In this document: positions 45,148-55,728 of the stretch, in pieces | How positions within the stretch are numbered: position 1 is the first letter of the stretch | How the letters are laid out: each line of letters begins with the position of its first letter | Assembly: GCF_004664715.2 (NCBI RefSeq) | Contig: NC_051071.1 | Location: 93,296,936 to 93,360,935 of the forward strand | Source: Peromyscus leucopus | Taxonomy: Eukaryota > Chordata > Mammalia > Rodentia > Cricetidae | Direction: 5' to 3' | DNA: 64,000 nucleotides | Program-made: the position numbers and the translations under genes | Notes under the pieces: model-generated | What the model was told of the DNA's origin: nothing | Databases searched by the model: none | Seen by the model: only the letters and a program-made list of their open reading frames with translations

Positions 45148-45410
45148 CTGGAGAAATGGCTCCATGGGTAAGAGTATTTGTTGTGCAAGTATGAGGACCT
45201 GAGTTTAGATCCTGGCACCAATGTAATAAAAAGCATGTGAGAGGTGGAGACAGGAGGGTTGTTCGGGCTTGCTGGAAGCCAGCCAGCACCAGGTACAGTG
45301 AGAGTTGCTGTTTGAAAGGAATAAAGTGGCAATCATACAGCTGAACACTCAGCATCCTTCTTTGGCTTCTTCCCACACATACGCATATGTCAACACACTC
45401 ACACACGCTA
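45148..45410 (+). mobile_element. B2-related composite SINE (RSINE1-like)
   Basis: A tRNA-derived head 'ggctggagaaatggctccat', 'gtgcaagtatgaggacctga', is followed by 'gtggagacaggagggttgtt' and 'gcttgctggaagccagccag', the order seen in RSINE1. Confidence 0.6.
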
Positions 45411-45683
45411 ATAAGCAAGTAATAACCAAATAATACATTGTATTTTCTATCCTCATACATAGGAAATCTTGAATGAAATCCATACCTCAAAATATACTTA
45501 TTATAAAAAGCTGAGAATAATGTCTAGGAATTCACAGATGGGATCTTTCAAACATTTAAAAAACAGATAATTCCCATGATATTTAGAATGTTCTTGGGAA
45601 AAAAGAAGGAAATCCTCTGGGTTATTTTATTAAATTAGCATAAAAGCAATGCCAGAAGTCATATTGAAGGAAATGGAGGAATG

Positions 45684-45751
45684 GAAAGAGGGAAGGAAGA
45701 AGAAAGAGAGGAGGAAGGAGGGAGGGAGGAAGGGAGGGAGAAAAGGAGGGG

Positions 45752-45813
<62 letters not shown>
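45684..45813 (+). repeat. Polypurine tract ending in (AG)n
   Basis: About 130 bases of nearly pure A/G: GGAA/GGGA-type repeats, then (AG)27 at about 45760-45813. On the CPLX1 sense strand it is a polypyrimidine tract. Confidence 0.97.
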
Positions 45814-45815
<2 letters not shown>

Positions 45816-46264
45816 TAGAGCTTCCAGAAGACTAGGAACCAGCACATGGGCCAGAATAATATTCAGCCAAAGGGAAACTGGCATCTGTCATTTTCTAGGT
45901 AAACACAGGAAAGCACAACCTAAGTTCAGTAGAGCTCATTTGCAGAATGTAGAAATGCCCCAGCACCAGAACATCAGTTGTGACTCAGATGCCACCCAGA
46001 GGCACAGTGGCCATCATGTGCCTGTGTCATAAGGTGCTGTTCTGAGTATTTGTGTATTCCCAGAACCTTCCTCTTTCCTTCCCCCACAAACAAGCCAATG
46101 GGTTCCTGTGTCCTTGGGGTAGCTACAGCTTCCATCCCCTTTAGAGAGGGCCTAGAATAATAGGAACTTGCACCATGTCTGACTACTGGCCTGCCTCCTT
46201 CTTGCTTTGCAAACATGTGGCTGAAAGGTGGAGTCTACATACATAGCCACAGCATGACCACGGC

Positions 46265-46288
46265 GGGGGGGGGGATGGTGGGGGGCAA
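46265..46288 (+). repeat. G-rich run, candidate G-quadruplex
   Basis: G10 at 46265-46274 is followed by ATGGTGGGGGG, giving four or more G-tracts within about 24 bases in CPLX1 intron 2 (on the template side of the gene). Confidence 0.8.
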
Positions 46289-46974
46289 ATGTGCCCTGCC
46301 ACATTGAACCCACTACTAAAGCACAGTGGGTGCTTATCAGAATATGTAAGTCTATGAAGCCAAAGACAGGTTTCTGGTAGCCATAGTGCCCACCCCAGCA
46401 CCCAGATGACCTCATCTTCTTTCCCATAGAAATTGTCTTGTGTTCTCTGGAATTTTAGATCAGTAGAGCCCCACAGTATATAACAGGGGGCTGTCCTGGT
46501 TACTAAGTACAATGCTTCTATATGAATAGCTTACTGTAGGGTCGCACTGTGGAGTAACTTGTCCATTCATGGCCTGCTGGTACACACAGAGAACTGCCTG
46601 GGCCTTAGAGACAAGCTTGTGTACTGGTCACTTACCCAGGTACATCCTGAGAGTGACTGACAAACCGTTCAGCAAATTTAGATTCCAGTTGGAAGAAATG
46701 GTCAGATCCTGCTAAGGTAGTTCTGTCCCTTACACTTGAATTATGGCAGATATGAACATGGGTCCCCATATAGTTCAATACTGACTTGGTAGCCCTTTTG
46801 ACTGTAGCCAACCCTGTGGGTGACGGGTGGTGCCTTACTGCAGCTTGTATTTATATTTCACTTCTGATGAATAATTTCGAGTATTACTCATGTGCTTGCT
46901 GGTCATTCCTGTATTTGCTTTGGGTGAATATCAATTCAAAGTCTTCCTTCTCTTCCTCCTTCCTTCCTCTCCTT

Positions 46975-47115
46975 TCTTTTGAGACAGGGTCTTGCTCTGT
47001 ACCTGGGATTAACCTGGAATTCCTTCTGTAGACAAGGCTGGCCTTAAACTCACAATTCTCTTGCCTCCACCTCCCAAATTCTGGGATTACAGTTGTGTTT
47101 CAGGATACTTGGCCA
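46975..47115 (-). mobile_element. Old B1 SINE
   Basis: Antisense, diverged: 'gagacagggtcttgctctgt', 'ggctggccttaaactcacaa', 'attctgggattacagttgtg'. Confidence 0.75.
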
Positions 47116-47124
47116 AAAGTATAT

Positions 47125-47273
47125 TTTCAGAGTCAGTGAGATAACTCATCTGGTTAAGGCTTTTGCAGCCACACCTGATGACCTAAATCTAATCCTGGGA
47201 CCTACTTGGTAGGAGAGAATTGACTCTTGTAAGGTGTTCTCTGACTTCAACAAATGCACCATAAATATATGCT

Positions 47274-47322
<49 letters not shown>

Positions 47323-47345
47323 TAAATGTAATAAAAAATTTAAGT
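47125..47345 (+). mobile_element. B3 SINE with (CA)n tract
   Basis: 'cagagtcagtgagataactc', 'gatgacctaaatctaatcct' and 'taggagagaattgactcttg', then (CA)n at 47276-47318 and an A/T-rich tail. Confidence 0.75.
47276..47318 (+). repeat. (CA)n microsatellite
   Basis: About 21 CA units within the 3' part of the B3 copy. Confidence 0.97.
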
Positions 47346-47366
47346 GTGTGTGTTTTTAAAAATAAA

Positions 47367-47510
47367 AGGTGGTGGCACACACCTTTATCTCAGCACTCTG
47401 GAGGCAGGTGGAACTCTGAGTTCCAGGCCAGACTAGTCTAAAGTGTGAGTTCCAGGACAGCCAGGGATACACAGAAAAAATCCTGTCTCAAAAAACCACC
47501 ACCACCACCC
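47367..47510 (+). mobile_element. B1 SINE
   Basis: 'ggtggtggcacacaccttta', 'gttccaggacagccagggat' and 'cctgtctcaaaaaaccacca', ending in (CAC)n. Confidence 0.88.
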
Positions 47511-47519
47511 AATCAATCA

Positions 47520-47612
47520 ATAATAAACTTTCTAGCAGTGCTCAGAATTGAACCTGGAGTATCACACAATGTTAGGCAGACTCTTTGTCACTGAGCTATA
47601 CTCCAGTGCCTA
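47520..47612 (-). mobile_element. ID-like SINE end (B4 remnant)
   Basis: 'ctcagaattgaacctggagt' and 'gtcactgagctatactccag' are the reverse of an ID/B4 tRNA-like head. Confidence 0.55.
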
Positions 47613-47804
47613 ACAAATGTTTTGAGAACAATTGAAATTTACAGAATAATCACAAAGGAAAACAGAACAGAGTTCCTGGAAGCTGCATCCAACCTCCTGG
47701 GTAAATGATGTCTTCTAGCTGTCAGGCACACTGCTCAGAGTGAGCCAACCCAGGGATATTGTATCTAAAGCCTGTCTTCTGTTCAGATTTCCTGGTTTTG
47801 TGCG

Positions 47805-47956
47805 CTGTTTGTTTGTTTGAAGAACAGTCTTGATGTGTAGCTGTGACTGGTCTGGAACTTGCTAGATAAAGCAGGGTGGCCTTGAACTCACAAAGATCTG
47901 CCTGTCTCTGCCTCCTGGGTACTGGCATTAAAGATATATGATACCATGCCCAGCCT
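47805..47956 (-). mobile_element. B1 SINE, diverged
   Basis: Antisense: 'gtttgtttgtttgaagaaca', 'gtggccttgaactcacaaag', 'cctgggtactggcattaaag'. Confidence 0.8.
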
Positions 47957-48401
47957 TTTTCCTGGGTTTTTAACTTCTTCTCTGTTCAGGGATCCCAGCC
48001 AAAAATTGATTTGACAAACAGTTGTCATATCTCTCTGGGCTCTACTGGGCTATGCTAGTGTCTCAGACTTAAATTGGTCCTGATAACCTTGATTTGAGCT
48101 TTTTGAAAACTCATTTGGGACTCTTGAATGTTTTTCTTCTTACTTAGGTTGAACTATGGCTTTGAGGTACAAGAGATACTTTTTGTCATACCACAGTGAG
48201 TGTCCCAGGCAGACACATTCTGCAATGCTGCTGTTAACCTTGGCCTCCGGGTTGAGGTGCTCGTCCACACTCACTGTCAAAGTCTTCAGTCTCCTATGCA
48301 CAGCTCTCATTGTGCAATGCAAACCTAAGGGTTACACTGGCTTTGATTTTTATTCTTGCTTTTTCCTTTTTATTCTTTATTATTTTAGTTTAGCATTTCC
48401 T

Positions 48402-48467
48402 TTCTTCTTCTTCTTCTTCTTCTTCTTCTTCTTCTTCTTCTTCTTCTTCTTCTTCTTCTTCTTCTTC
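48402..48467 (+). repeat. (TTC)22, equal to (GAA)22 on the CPLX1 sense strand
   Basis: Sixty-six bases of uninterrupted TTC (22 units) are followed by about 30 more pyrimidine-rich bases. The CPLX1 pre-mRNA would carry (GAA)22 deep in intron 2. The tract abuts a degraded antisense B1 (48505-48606), so it probably grew near that SINE. Confidence 0.98.
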
Positions 48468-48504
48468 TTTCCTTCTCCTCTTCCTTCCCATCTTCTCTTC
48501 TTCT

Positions 48505-48606
48505 TGAGACAGGGTCTCACTATGTAGCTAGGCTGGCTTGGAACTTTCAATCCTCCTACCCCTGTTTCCTATGCTGTACTCACAGATGTGCACCATCACA
48601 TCCAGC
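48505..48606 (-). mobile_element. Old B1 SINE
   Basis: 'gagacagggtctcactatgt', 'ggctggcttggaactttcaa', 'gtgcaccatcacatccagct'. Confidence 0.7.
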
Positions 48607-48779
48607 TATATTCTGAGTCTCCATACACATTATTTAGAATCCTGTATGGAGTCTGTTTTTAAATTGGATTGGTAATCTTATTATTATTGAATAGTAAGAT
48701 TTCTTTATATTCCACGTACAAGTTCTTTATCTGAAATATATTTTTGATTTTTGGTTCTTTACTTTTGTTTTAGTATTTT

Positions 48780-48887
48780 ATTTTTAAGACAAGGGCTCCT
48801 GTAGCCCAAGATGGCCTTAAACTACCAATCTTCCTACCTCAGCCTCTTGAGTGCTAGGATTACAAGCATGTTCTACCACACTCAGTC
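48780..48887 (-). mobile_element. Old B1 SINE
   Basis: 'agatggccttaaactaccaa' and 'gagtgctaggattacaagca', antisense and diverged. Confidence 0.7.
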
Positions 48888-48959
48888 AATGTGAATCTTA
48901 TCAATATACTGTCCCACTCTACAGCATACTTTTTAATTTTTTAATGCAGACTTATTTTA

Positions 48960-49100
48960 ATTTTTTTTTGAGACAAGGTTTCTTTGTGTAGCTTTGGAGC
49001 TTGCCCTAGAACTCTCTCTGTAGACCAGACTGGCCTTGAACTCACAAAAATTCACCTGCCTCTGCCTCCCCAGTTCTGGGATTAAAGGCATGTGCCCGGC
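48960..49100 (-). mobile_element. B1 SINE
   Basis: 'tgagacaaggtttctttgtg', 'gactggccttgaactcacaa', 'tctgggattaaaggcatgtg'. Confidence 0.9.
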
Positions 49101-49151
49101 TATAGCCTATCTTCTAGAGTTTCATGACAGACATTTCCTTCTAAACACTGC

Positions 49152-49238
49152 TTTAGCCAGGTATAGTGGTGTTCTCAGGAGGATGAGGCAGGATGATTGT
49201 GAATTCTAGACCAGCTTGGACTAGGGAGATCATCTCAA
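49152..49238 (+). mobile_element. B1 SINE fragment
   Basis: 'tagccaggtatagtggtgtt' and 'ggatgaggcaggatgattgt', sense and short. Confidence 0.6.
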
Positions 49239-49417
49239 AATAATTTTTCCAGTTTTTTACATGCTGTCTACATAACTATATCCTTCTAGAGTATAGTTAG
49301 CAAGTATACTTTTCTCCTATTCTGTCTTTTTACTCTGCTGATAGTTTCCTGTACAGAGACATTTTAATTTCATATGATAATACCATTTATTCATTTGTCA
49401 ATTATGTTTTTTTGTTC

Positions 49418-49578
49418 TTTGTTTGTTTGTTTGTTTTTTGTTTTCTAAGACAGGGTTTCTCTGCGTAGTCCTGGCTGTCCTGGAACTTGTTCTGTAGACC
49501 AGGCTGGCCTCAAACTTGGAGATCCACCTGCCTCTGTCTCCTGACTGCTGGGATTAAAGGTGTGCACTTTGCTCAGCT
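49418..49578 (-). mobile_element. B1 SINE
   Basis: 'taagacagggtttctctgcg', 'ggctggcctcaaacttggag', 'gctgggattaaaggtgtgca', with a (GTTT)n head. Confidence 0.92.
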
Positions 49579-49734
49579 TTTTTGTTGCTCTTTAAAAATA
49601 CTTTGTTGATTTTACTGCAATGGACTGGAAAATAACTAGAGTGCTACCTGTCTCATCTGCCAATTCTTAGGATGATTTCTTGTGCTATTGGAGTCCTTTT
49701 CAGAAAATTCATGCCTATGCTTATGATGCTCTTC

Positions 49735-50120
49735 AACAAATGAATGGACAAATAAAACTATGGAATTCCATTTAGTCAGTCATAAGGAAAAAAATCCCTA
49801 GTGAAATAATTTAGACTCAGAGAAATAAATATTGAATGTTCTCTCATATTCCAATCCTAGATTTTACTTTTTATCTATGTCTGTCTATATACATGTATGT
49901 GTGTAGGTCATAAAACTATAAAGTGAACTATGAGAGGGAAAAAACAGGTCTGATGATGGAGAAAGAGCAACAGAGTATACTTGATGTGAAAGCAGAATGG
50001 TTATTGCATGGAAGAAAGCCAATGTGGGTTGGGAATAGATGGGTGGAGGAGAACAATGAGGAAGGATGACCAACAAAAACAAAGTATGCATGAAAATGCC
50101 ATTACTTTGGATGCCAAATA
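49735..50120 (+). mobile_element. L1 (Lx-like) 3' end
   Basis: 'gaatgttctctcatattcca' and 'gggaatagatgggtggagga', ending 'gcatgaaaatgccattactt' with 'tggatgcc' and an A-rich tail: the usual rodent L1 3'UTR end, in sense orientation. Confidence 0.65.
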
Positions 50121-50214
50121 AAGAAAACAAAACAAAATACAAAAGCAGTTCCAAGGCACTGGTGAAATGTGGAGCTACAGACACAGATGAGGGAATGCTT
50201 GTGTCCTTGTGGGG

Positions 50215-50485
50215 GTGCGAATGAATGGCCCCCATAGAATTTGTTTGAATACTTGGTCCCCAACTGTGGGAACTTTTGGGAAACACTAGGTTTGGAGGTG
50301 TTGGAGGAGGTGTGCCACTGGGGGGTGGGACTTGAGGTTTCAAAAGCCCATGCCATTCCCAGTTGTTTCTCTCTCTGTCTCCTACTTGCAGATAAGGATA
50401 TAAGCTCACAGCTACTGCTCCAGAGCTCTGTCTACCTGCTCCTTTGGCCATAGCATCTCTTCACAGCAACAGAACAGTAACTAAC
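50215..50485 (+). mobile_element. ORR1/MaLR-type LTR
   Basis: 'gaatacttggtccccaactg', 'ggtgttggaggaggtgtgcc', 'gtgggacttgaggtttcaaa', and the end 'cttcacagcaacagaacagt'. It lies directly after the L1 tail. Confidence 0.75.
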
Positions 50486-50539
50486 GTAGTCCTGAAAGAA
50501 GAGCCCTCACTCACTTCAGAGTCATCACTGTCACGTATG

Positions 50540-51600
50540 TTCTGAAAGAACTGTAGTTCCATAAAGGCGTAGGAGCACACCCGCCAGCTCACCATACATA
50601 ACCAATGGAAAGCTCAGAGTTCCATACATGTGATCCAGACACCAATCAGTAGAACACAAACATGAAGTCTCCAATCAAAAAAGGAAGTGTTAAATGGATG
50701 TTAGAGACACAGCAAGACACGGAAGCCAAATACAACATCACATAGCTAAGCCTGTGGGCAGCAACCAGAGGCACCTGCCTTCCTGTGTGTCCTTCAACTG
50801 TACCAACCTGGTACTACCCTTAAGCAAATGTGAGGTGACCCACACTCCAGAGCTCTTGGAAATTAAAGGTACAAGTACAGAAGATAAAAACTTACTTGAA
50901 AGGTTAGAAGATGCAATGTTGGAAATAGCCCAAAAAATAATAAAAGCTATAGCAATGAACAACAACAAACAGAACAGAAGGAAACAGGGTGGAGTTTAGG
51001 GCTGAGTTTTTAGTGCCAGAGAAGGAAAAGGAAGAGAAGAACAAAGAAGCAACAGGAAAAAATTCCCAGGAACTGAACATCACACCAGCAGGGTGAATGA
51101 AACAAGACCCATAGAAATCTCTTAACTCCCAGGAATTCCTGGTACTGAAACCAGAGAGGAAACCCCAAAAGCCTGCACAGCAGGCTGGAAGCAGACAGAT
51201 GGTGAGTTTACCTAAGACTTCATAAGCTGGACCACCAACAAAAAAATGCCTTCAAGTGTACATGGGAAATTCATTCATCTTTGGAATTTTATACCCAGCC
51301 GAACTGTCTCTAACGAGGGAGAACAAAGATACCCCCTCATCTCCTTGCAGTATTCTCAGAAAGGCCCCAGTGTCCTTACTGAGTGACTGTCTAGAAATCT
51401 ACCAATGCAGACAGAAGGGAAGGCCCCAAGGAGAGAAACACACCTAGAAGTGTATCTGTCATGATCACCCATATGAGCACATGGTGCTCAGGGCTGCTGG
51501 TGAAGAGAAAAGGACCAAGTGGAAAATGAAACATTAACTACAGAACAAACAAAAGGTTTTGTAAGAAACGTAGCACAGTTTTGTTTAGTGCCTCACTGAG
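50540..51600 (+). mobile_element. Possible ancient L1/HAL1-type fragment
   Basis: 'acatgggaaattcattcatc' and 'ggaattttatacccagccga' resemble the ancient L1/HAL1 ORF section with a 'phe-ile-tyr-pro-ala' type motif. The rest is A-rich with no clear match. The assignment and boundaries are weak. Confidence 0.35.
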
Positions 51601-52123
51601 CAAAGCTTACAGTTTGTGATTACTCCCCAGGAGCACAGTGCCATATGTTGTAAGGGAAAACCAGAGGTGACAGCTGATCCAGGTAAGTATCCACTTAGAG
51701 GTGGCCTGCAGACACCTCCCAAGAAGGTAGCTGCAGAACATAAATTGACACTGTCTCCTCTGGTTAGCTAAAATTGTCACTGACTTCACAGGTCATAAAT
51801 CTAAAAGACACTGGATTGGAGAAACTGTTGACTCAGTGTACTGCCTGTGACCCCGCCCACAAGACCTTTGTCAGGAAGGATACTGCTTCTGAAGCTGGAA
51901 GCTTAGGCTACACAACTTCTGTACCTTAAACAAGTTGAGTGTTTGCCTAAGCCAGCCTACCATGCAGAGTTCCTGAATATTCGCCATCCACAGGTGAATG
52001 GGTACTCCCAGGTGAGCAAGGAGACCAGATTCAAGTATTGAGAGTAGTGACCAACACTATTGAGACCAGAGTCCTATTATGGACCTTCCCAGACTTCAGT
52101 ACCTACCTGTTTGTATCTCTTAT

Positions 52124-52315
52124 AGGTGGTAGAAAGATGTCTCAGCAATTAGAATCATTGGCTGCTCTTGCAGAGGACCTGTATTCAGTTCCTAGTACCG
52201 ACATGGTAGCTCACAATCATCTATAATTTTAATACCAGAGGATCTAATCCTCTTTTCTGGCCTCCATGGACACCAGGCATATATGTGATGCACATACATA
52301 TGCAAGAGTCAGTTT
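52124..52315 (+). mobile_element. B3 SINE
   Basis: 'tagaaagatgtctcagcaat', 'gctgctcttgcagaggacct', 'gacatggtagctcacaatca', 'cctccatggacaccaggcat'. Confidence 0.8.
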
Positions 52316-52402
52316 TTCACATTTCTTCTTCATAGTTGCCTATATTGTTTTGTTACTCTATTTTAATAAGACAATACACCTTTCTTTTAAGAAATAAACT
52401 TA

Positions 52403-52531
52403 TTGGCTGTATGTAGTGGTGCATGTCTTTAATCCCAGCACTTGGGAAGCAGAGGAAAACAGATCTCTGAGTTCAAGGCTAGCCTTGTCAGCCAAGTCTA
52501 TATAGTGAGACCTTGTCTCAAAAACAAAGAA
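52403..52531 (+). mobile_element. B1 SINE
   Basis: 'tgtagtggtgcatgtcttta', 'cccagcacttgggaagcaga', 'gtgagaccttgtctcaaaaa'. A B2 follows directly. Confidence 0.88.
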
Positions 52532-52684
52532 GGGCTGGAGAGGTGGCTCAGAGGTTAAGATCACTGGCTGCTCTTCCAGAGGTCCTGAGTTCAATTCCCC
52601 ATGCAGTACCTCACAGCCATCTACAATGAGATCTGGTGCTGTCTTCTGGCACGCAGGAAGAACGCTATACATAATAAATAAATC
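52532..52684 (+). mobile_element. B2 SINE
   Basis: 'gggctggagaggtggctcag', 'aggtcctgagttcaattccc', 'gccatctacaatgagatctg', with an (AATA)n tail that became the target of the next B1. Confidence 0.93.
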
Positions 52685-52857
52685 TTTTTTTTTTTTTTTT
52701 TTTTTTTTTGGTTTTTTGAGACAGGGTTTCTCTGTGTAGTTTTGGTGCTTGTCCTGGATCTTGCTCTGTAGACTAGGCTGGCCTTGAACTCATAGAGATC
52801 CACCTGCCTCTGCCTCCCAAGTGCTGGGATTAAAGGTGTGAGCCACTGCTGCCTGGC
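52685..52857 (-). mobile_element. B1 SINE with exact 13-bp target duplication
   Basis: Antisense B1 with poly(T) head, 'gagacagggtttctctgtgt' and 'gctgggattaaaggtgtgag'. The direct repeat TAATAAATAAATC lies at 52672-52684 and 52858-52870, so it landed in the tail of the B2. The 'gtagttttggtgcttgtcct' part is the cricetid-like form. Confidence 0.96.
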
Positions 52858-53361
52858 TAATAAATAAATCATAAAAAACAACAACAAAAACCAAAGCAAA
52901 GCAAAACAAAACAAATTTAAAGAAATAAATTTATTAGTATCACAAAATCAAATGTGAACATCAAAAACGCTTTTGTGTATGAAGAAAACAGAATGTTAGC
53001 TCAACCCTCTACATGTAGATCAAAAGACAAAAAAACCAGGAAAGGATAAGAAAGAATGAAAATACACAGGGAAGTCCTGCATCTGGGAAGTGGAGGCAGA
53101 AGGATCCTGAGCTGGGCCAGCCTGGGCTACTACATCATGGTGAGGCCTAGTCTTTGTTGGGGAGGGGTCAGGGAAGTAAGTGGGGAAATTTTTGAACATG
53201 ATGTAATTATTATGTACTATGTACATGTGTGAAACCATAGAAGTGTAATTGTAAATATGCAAAATTACTAAAGCATATTTTTAAAAGTACATGGAACCCC
53301 TATAGTTGCCTTGGCAAGGACTTGATTTCTGACTCAAGCAGTTGGGGCTGAAATAATGTTA

Positions 53362-53508
53362 TTCATTTTTTGAGACAGTCTCTCACTATGTTACTCTTGA
53401 TAACTTGGTATGTAGATCAGGCAGGCCTGGAACTCATAGAGATCACTGGCTTCTACCTCTCACTGGGCCTCAGGTACTGGGATTAAAGGTGTGCTACCAT
53501 ACCCAACT
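53362..53508 (-). mobile_element. B1 SINE, diverged
   Basis: 'ttttttgagacagtctctca', 'caggcctggaactcatagag', 'gtactgggattaaaggtgtg'. Confidence 0.8.
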
Positions 53509-53520
53509 ATTTTGTTTTGT

Positions 53521-53568
53521 TTTTACATATTTATTTATTTATTTATTTATTTATGGTACATGTGCATG

Positions 53569-53635
<67 letters not shown>

Positions 53636-53790
53636 ACACATGAGATTGTGCGATATTGTGGGTGTGGAGGTCAGTGGATAACTTTTGAGAATCGATATTC
53701 TTCTTCCCCTATGTAGGAACCCAGGGACTGAACCCAGGTCATCAGGCTTGGGAGTTAGCACCACTTCCCACTGGGCCACCTCATTGACCC
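53521..53790 (-). mobile_element. B3 SINE with embedded microsatellites
   Basis: T-rich (ATTT)n head, the alternating tract at 53556-53633, then 'gggtgtggaggtcagtggat', 'gaacccaggtcatcaggctt' and 'actgggccacctcattgacc', antisense. Confidence 0.75.
53556..53633 (+). repeat. 78-bp alternating purine-pyrimidine tract, (GTGC)n then (TG)n
   Basis: Strict alternation from 'gtacatgtgcatgtgc' through about nine GTGC/GCGT units into (TG)n, without a single break. CpG steps every four bases make it unusually prone to Z-DNA. Confidence 0.95.
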
Positions 53791-53847
53791 TGAAAAGATG
53801 TATTTAAAGAGCATGTGGGCTCCAGAGAACTGCAAAAGCTTTTGCTT

Positions 53848-53955
53848 ATCTGTTTTTGGTTTTGAGACAGGGTCTCTCACTGTATCCCTGAATGGACTGG
53901 AACTTGCTGTGTAGACCAGGCTGGCCAGCAGCAGTCTTCCTGCTCTGCCTCCAAG
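53848..53955 (-). mobile_element. B1 SINE fragment
   Basis: 'ttttgagacagggtctctca' and 'gtagaccaggctggccagca', truncated. Confidence 0.75.
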
Positions 53956-54204
53956 GCACGTAAAAGATTTTTTAAAAGATTTTATTCTCCATATTAAAAT
54001 GAAATAATGAAACCTAAAGGATGTACCTCTAAAGGTTAGGGTGACAGAGGTCAGGTCCAATACACTGCGGTGATGACATCACTAGCAGGCGTTGACACTG
54101 CCTAGAGAACAGGCCCTGGAGGAACAGCAGCAAAACTGGCTCCAGTGTTTCTGGGTTTTGTTTGAAACTCATATAATTATTGGGTTTTGTCATTTGTTTA
54201 TTAT

Positions 54205-54600
54205 TATTTCTTTTATTTTTGAGATTATAATATAATTACATCACTTCTCCTTTCCTTTTCCTCCCTCCAAACCCTCCCATACCCCTTCCTGCTTGCTTTC
54301 AAATTCATGGCCTTTTTTTCATTAATTGTTGTTACATGCACATATGTATATACATATGTATTCCTAATATAGTCTGTTCAGTCTGTGTAATGTTGTTTGT
54401 ATGTATGTTTTCAGGATGACCGATTGGTGCGCTTCCCTGGAGAAGACTGTTTCTCCCACTCTCAGCATTCCTTAGCTGCCCGTAATGGTGAAGCCTGGTG
54501 ATCTCCCCCATCCTCTTTGGCATGTCTACTGCTGTCCTCAGCTGGAGGTTTTCAAATAAAGCCACAGGAATGCCAGGCCAGCTAGACAATGGCATCAGTA
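54205..54600 (-). mobile_element. L1 (Lx-like) 3' fragment
   Basis: 'ttgagattataatataatta', 'aattcatggcctttttttca', 'ttaattgttgttacatgcac', 'ttccctggagaagactgttt'. This is antisense L1 3'-region sequence well known in rodents. Confidence 0.8.
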
Positions 54601-54706
54601 AATACAAGAAAAAAAAAATCAAAGTAGAATTCTAGGCAAAAACCAGAGGATGATTGGCATGATTTTATATTATTCATTAGAGTTTTAAAGTAAAGATGAA
54701 ACATAT

Positions 54707-55116
54707 TGTGCTGGTTTTAGTTTTTGTCAACTTGACACGAATTAGTTACCTGGGAAGAGAGAACTTCAACTGAGGACTTGCTTCCTCAGACTTGCCAACA
54801 AAAGTCTGTGTGGGTGTTTTCCTGATTAGTGATTGATATGGGAGAGCCAGAGCTACTGTAGGCTGTGCCAACCCTGGGCAGATAGATGGTTCTGGGTTTT
54901 ATAAGAAAACAAGCTGAACAATCCATGGAGAGCAAACTGGTAAACAGCAGTCCTCAGGGTCTTTGCCTCAGTTCCTGCCTCCAAGTTCCTGCTTGAGTTC
55001 CTGTCCTGATTTCCCTTAATGATGGACTATAAACAGTAAGCTGAAATAAACCTTTTCATTTCTAAGTTGTTTTTAGTCATGGTGTTTATTACAGCGACAA
55101 AAACTAAACCATGACA
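54707..55116 (+). mobile_element. MaLR-like LTR, full length
   Basis: It begins 'tgtgctggttttag ... gtcaacttgacac' and ends 'gtcatggtgtttattacagc ... ccatgaca', with AATAAA at about 55045. It is the same family as the LTRs at 2333-2720 and 4297-5152 but in + orientation. I saw no target duplication. Confidence 0.6.
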
Positions 55117-55552
55117 GTCATCTCCCTCTACACAGTGACAACTTGAGTTAGGGACGCTGTACACAGTGACCCTCTGCCTCCAGCCATTGCATTCTATTGA
55201 ATCCCATTCCACAACAGGGCTTCCCCTCCCCTCCTAGCTTCTTTCTGGGACTATTCATTCATCATACATCCTATCCTCACTTCTATGGTACATAGGAGAG
55301 GGGGTAGCACATTCAGCACCTGGTAAGGTAGAACTTTTTATCCTTTCTGGTCAGTGAATAAACATTTTTTAGAGGCAGGACTCCAAGGTTCTGGTCTGAG
55401 ATGCTTGCTGAACATGTATGTCTCCAACTCCTACCCCTCAGCCCACTGGGGATGAGCAATGTTTTAATGTCACAGAAACTTGGCTTTCTGCTCTTATTCT
55501 TACTTCTATGGACCCATCCCATGTTTCTCTTGAGTATTCAAGATCTGGTCTG

Positions 55553-55728
55553 GGGCTGGGCGGTGGTGGTGTACGCCTTTAATCCCAACACTCGGGAGGC
55601 AGAAGCAGGCGAATCTCTGTGAGTTCGAGGCCAGCCTGGTCTACAGAGTGAGATCCAGGACAGGCACCAAAACTACACAGAGAAACCCTGTCTAGAAAAA
55701 AAAACCAAAAAAACAAAAACAAAAAAAA
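55553..55728 (+). mobile_element. B1 SINE, well preserved
   Basis: 'gctgggcggtggtggtgtac', 'gagttcgaggccagcctggt', 'gatccaggacaggcaccaaa', 'gagaaaccctgtctagaaaa'. The 'ggacaggcaccaaaactac' 3' part is the clearest cricetid-like B1 in the window. Confidence 0.97.

Noticed and set aside
45630..46032. Open frames over the (AG)n tract, 127 codons on + and 84 on -
   Set aside because: Low-complexity Arg-Glu or Ser-Leu translations of a microsatellite.
49885..50451. 188-codon open frame on the - strand
   Set aside because: It spans an L1 tail and an ORR1-type LTR in antisense. It is a chance frame.
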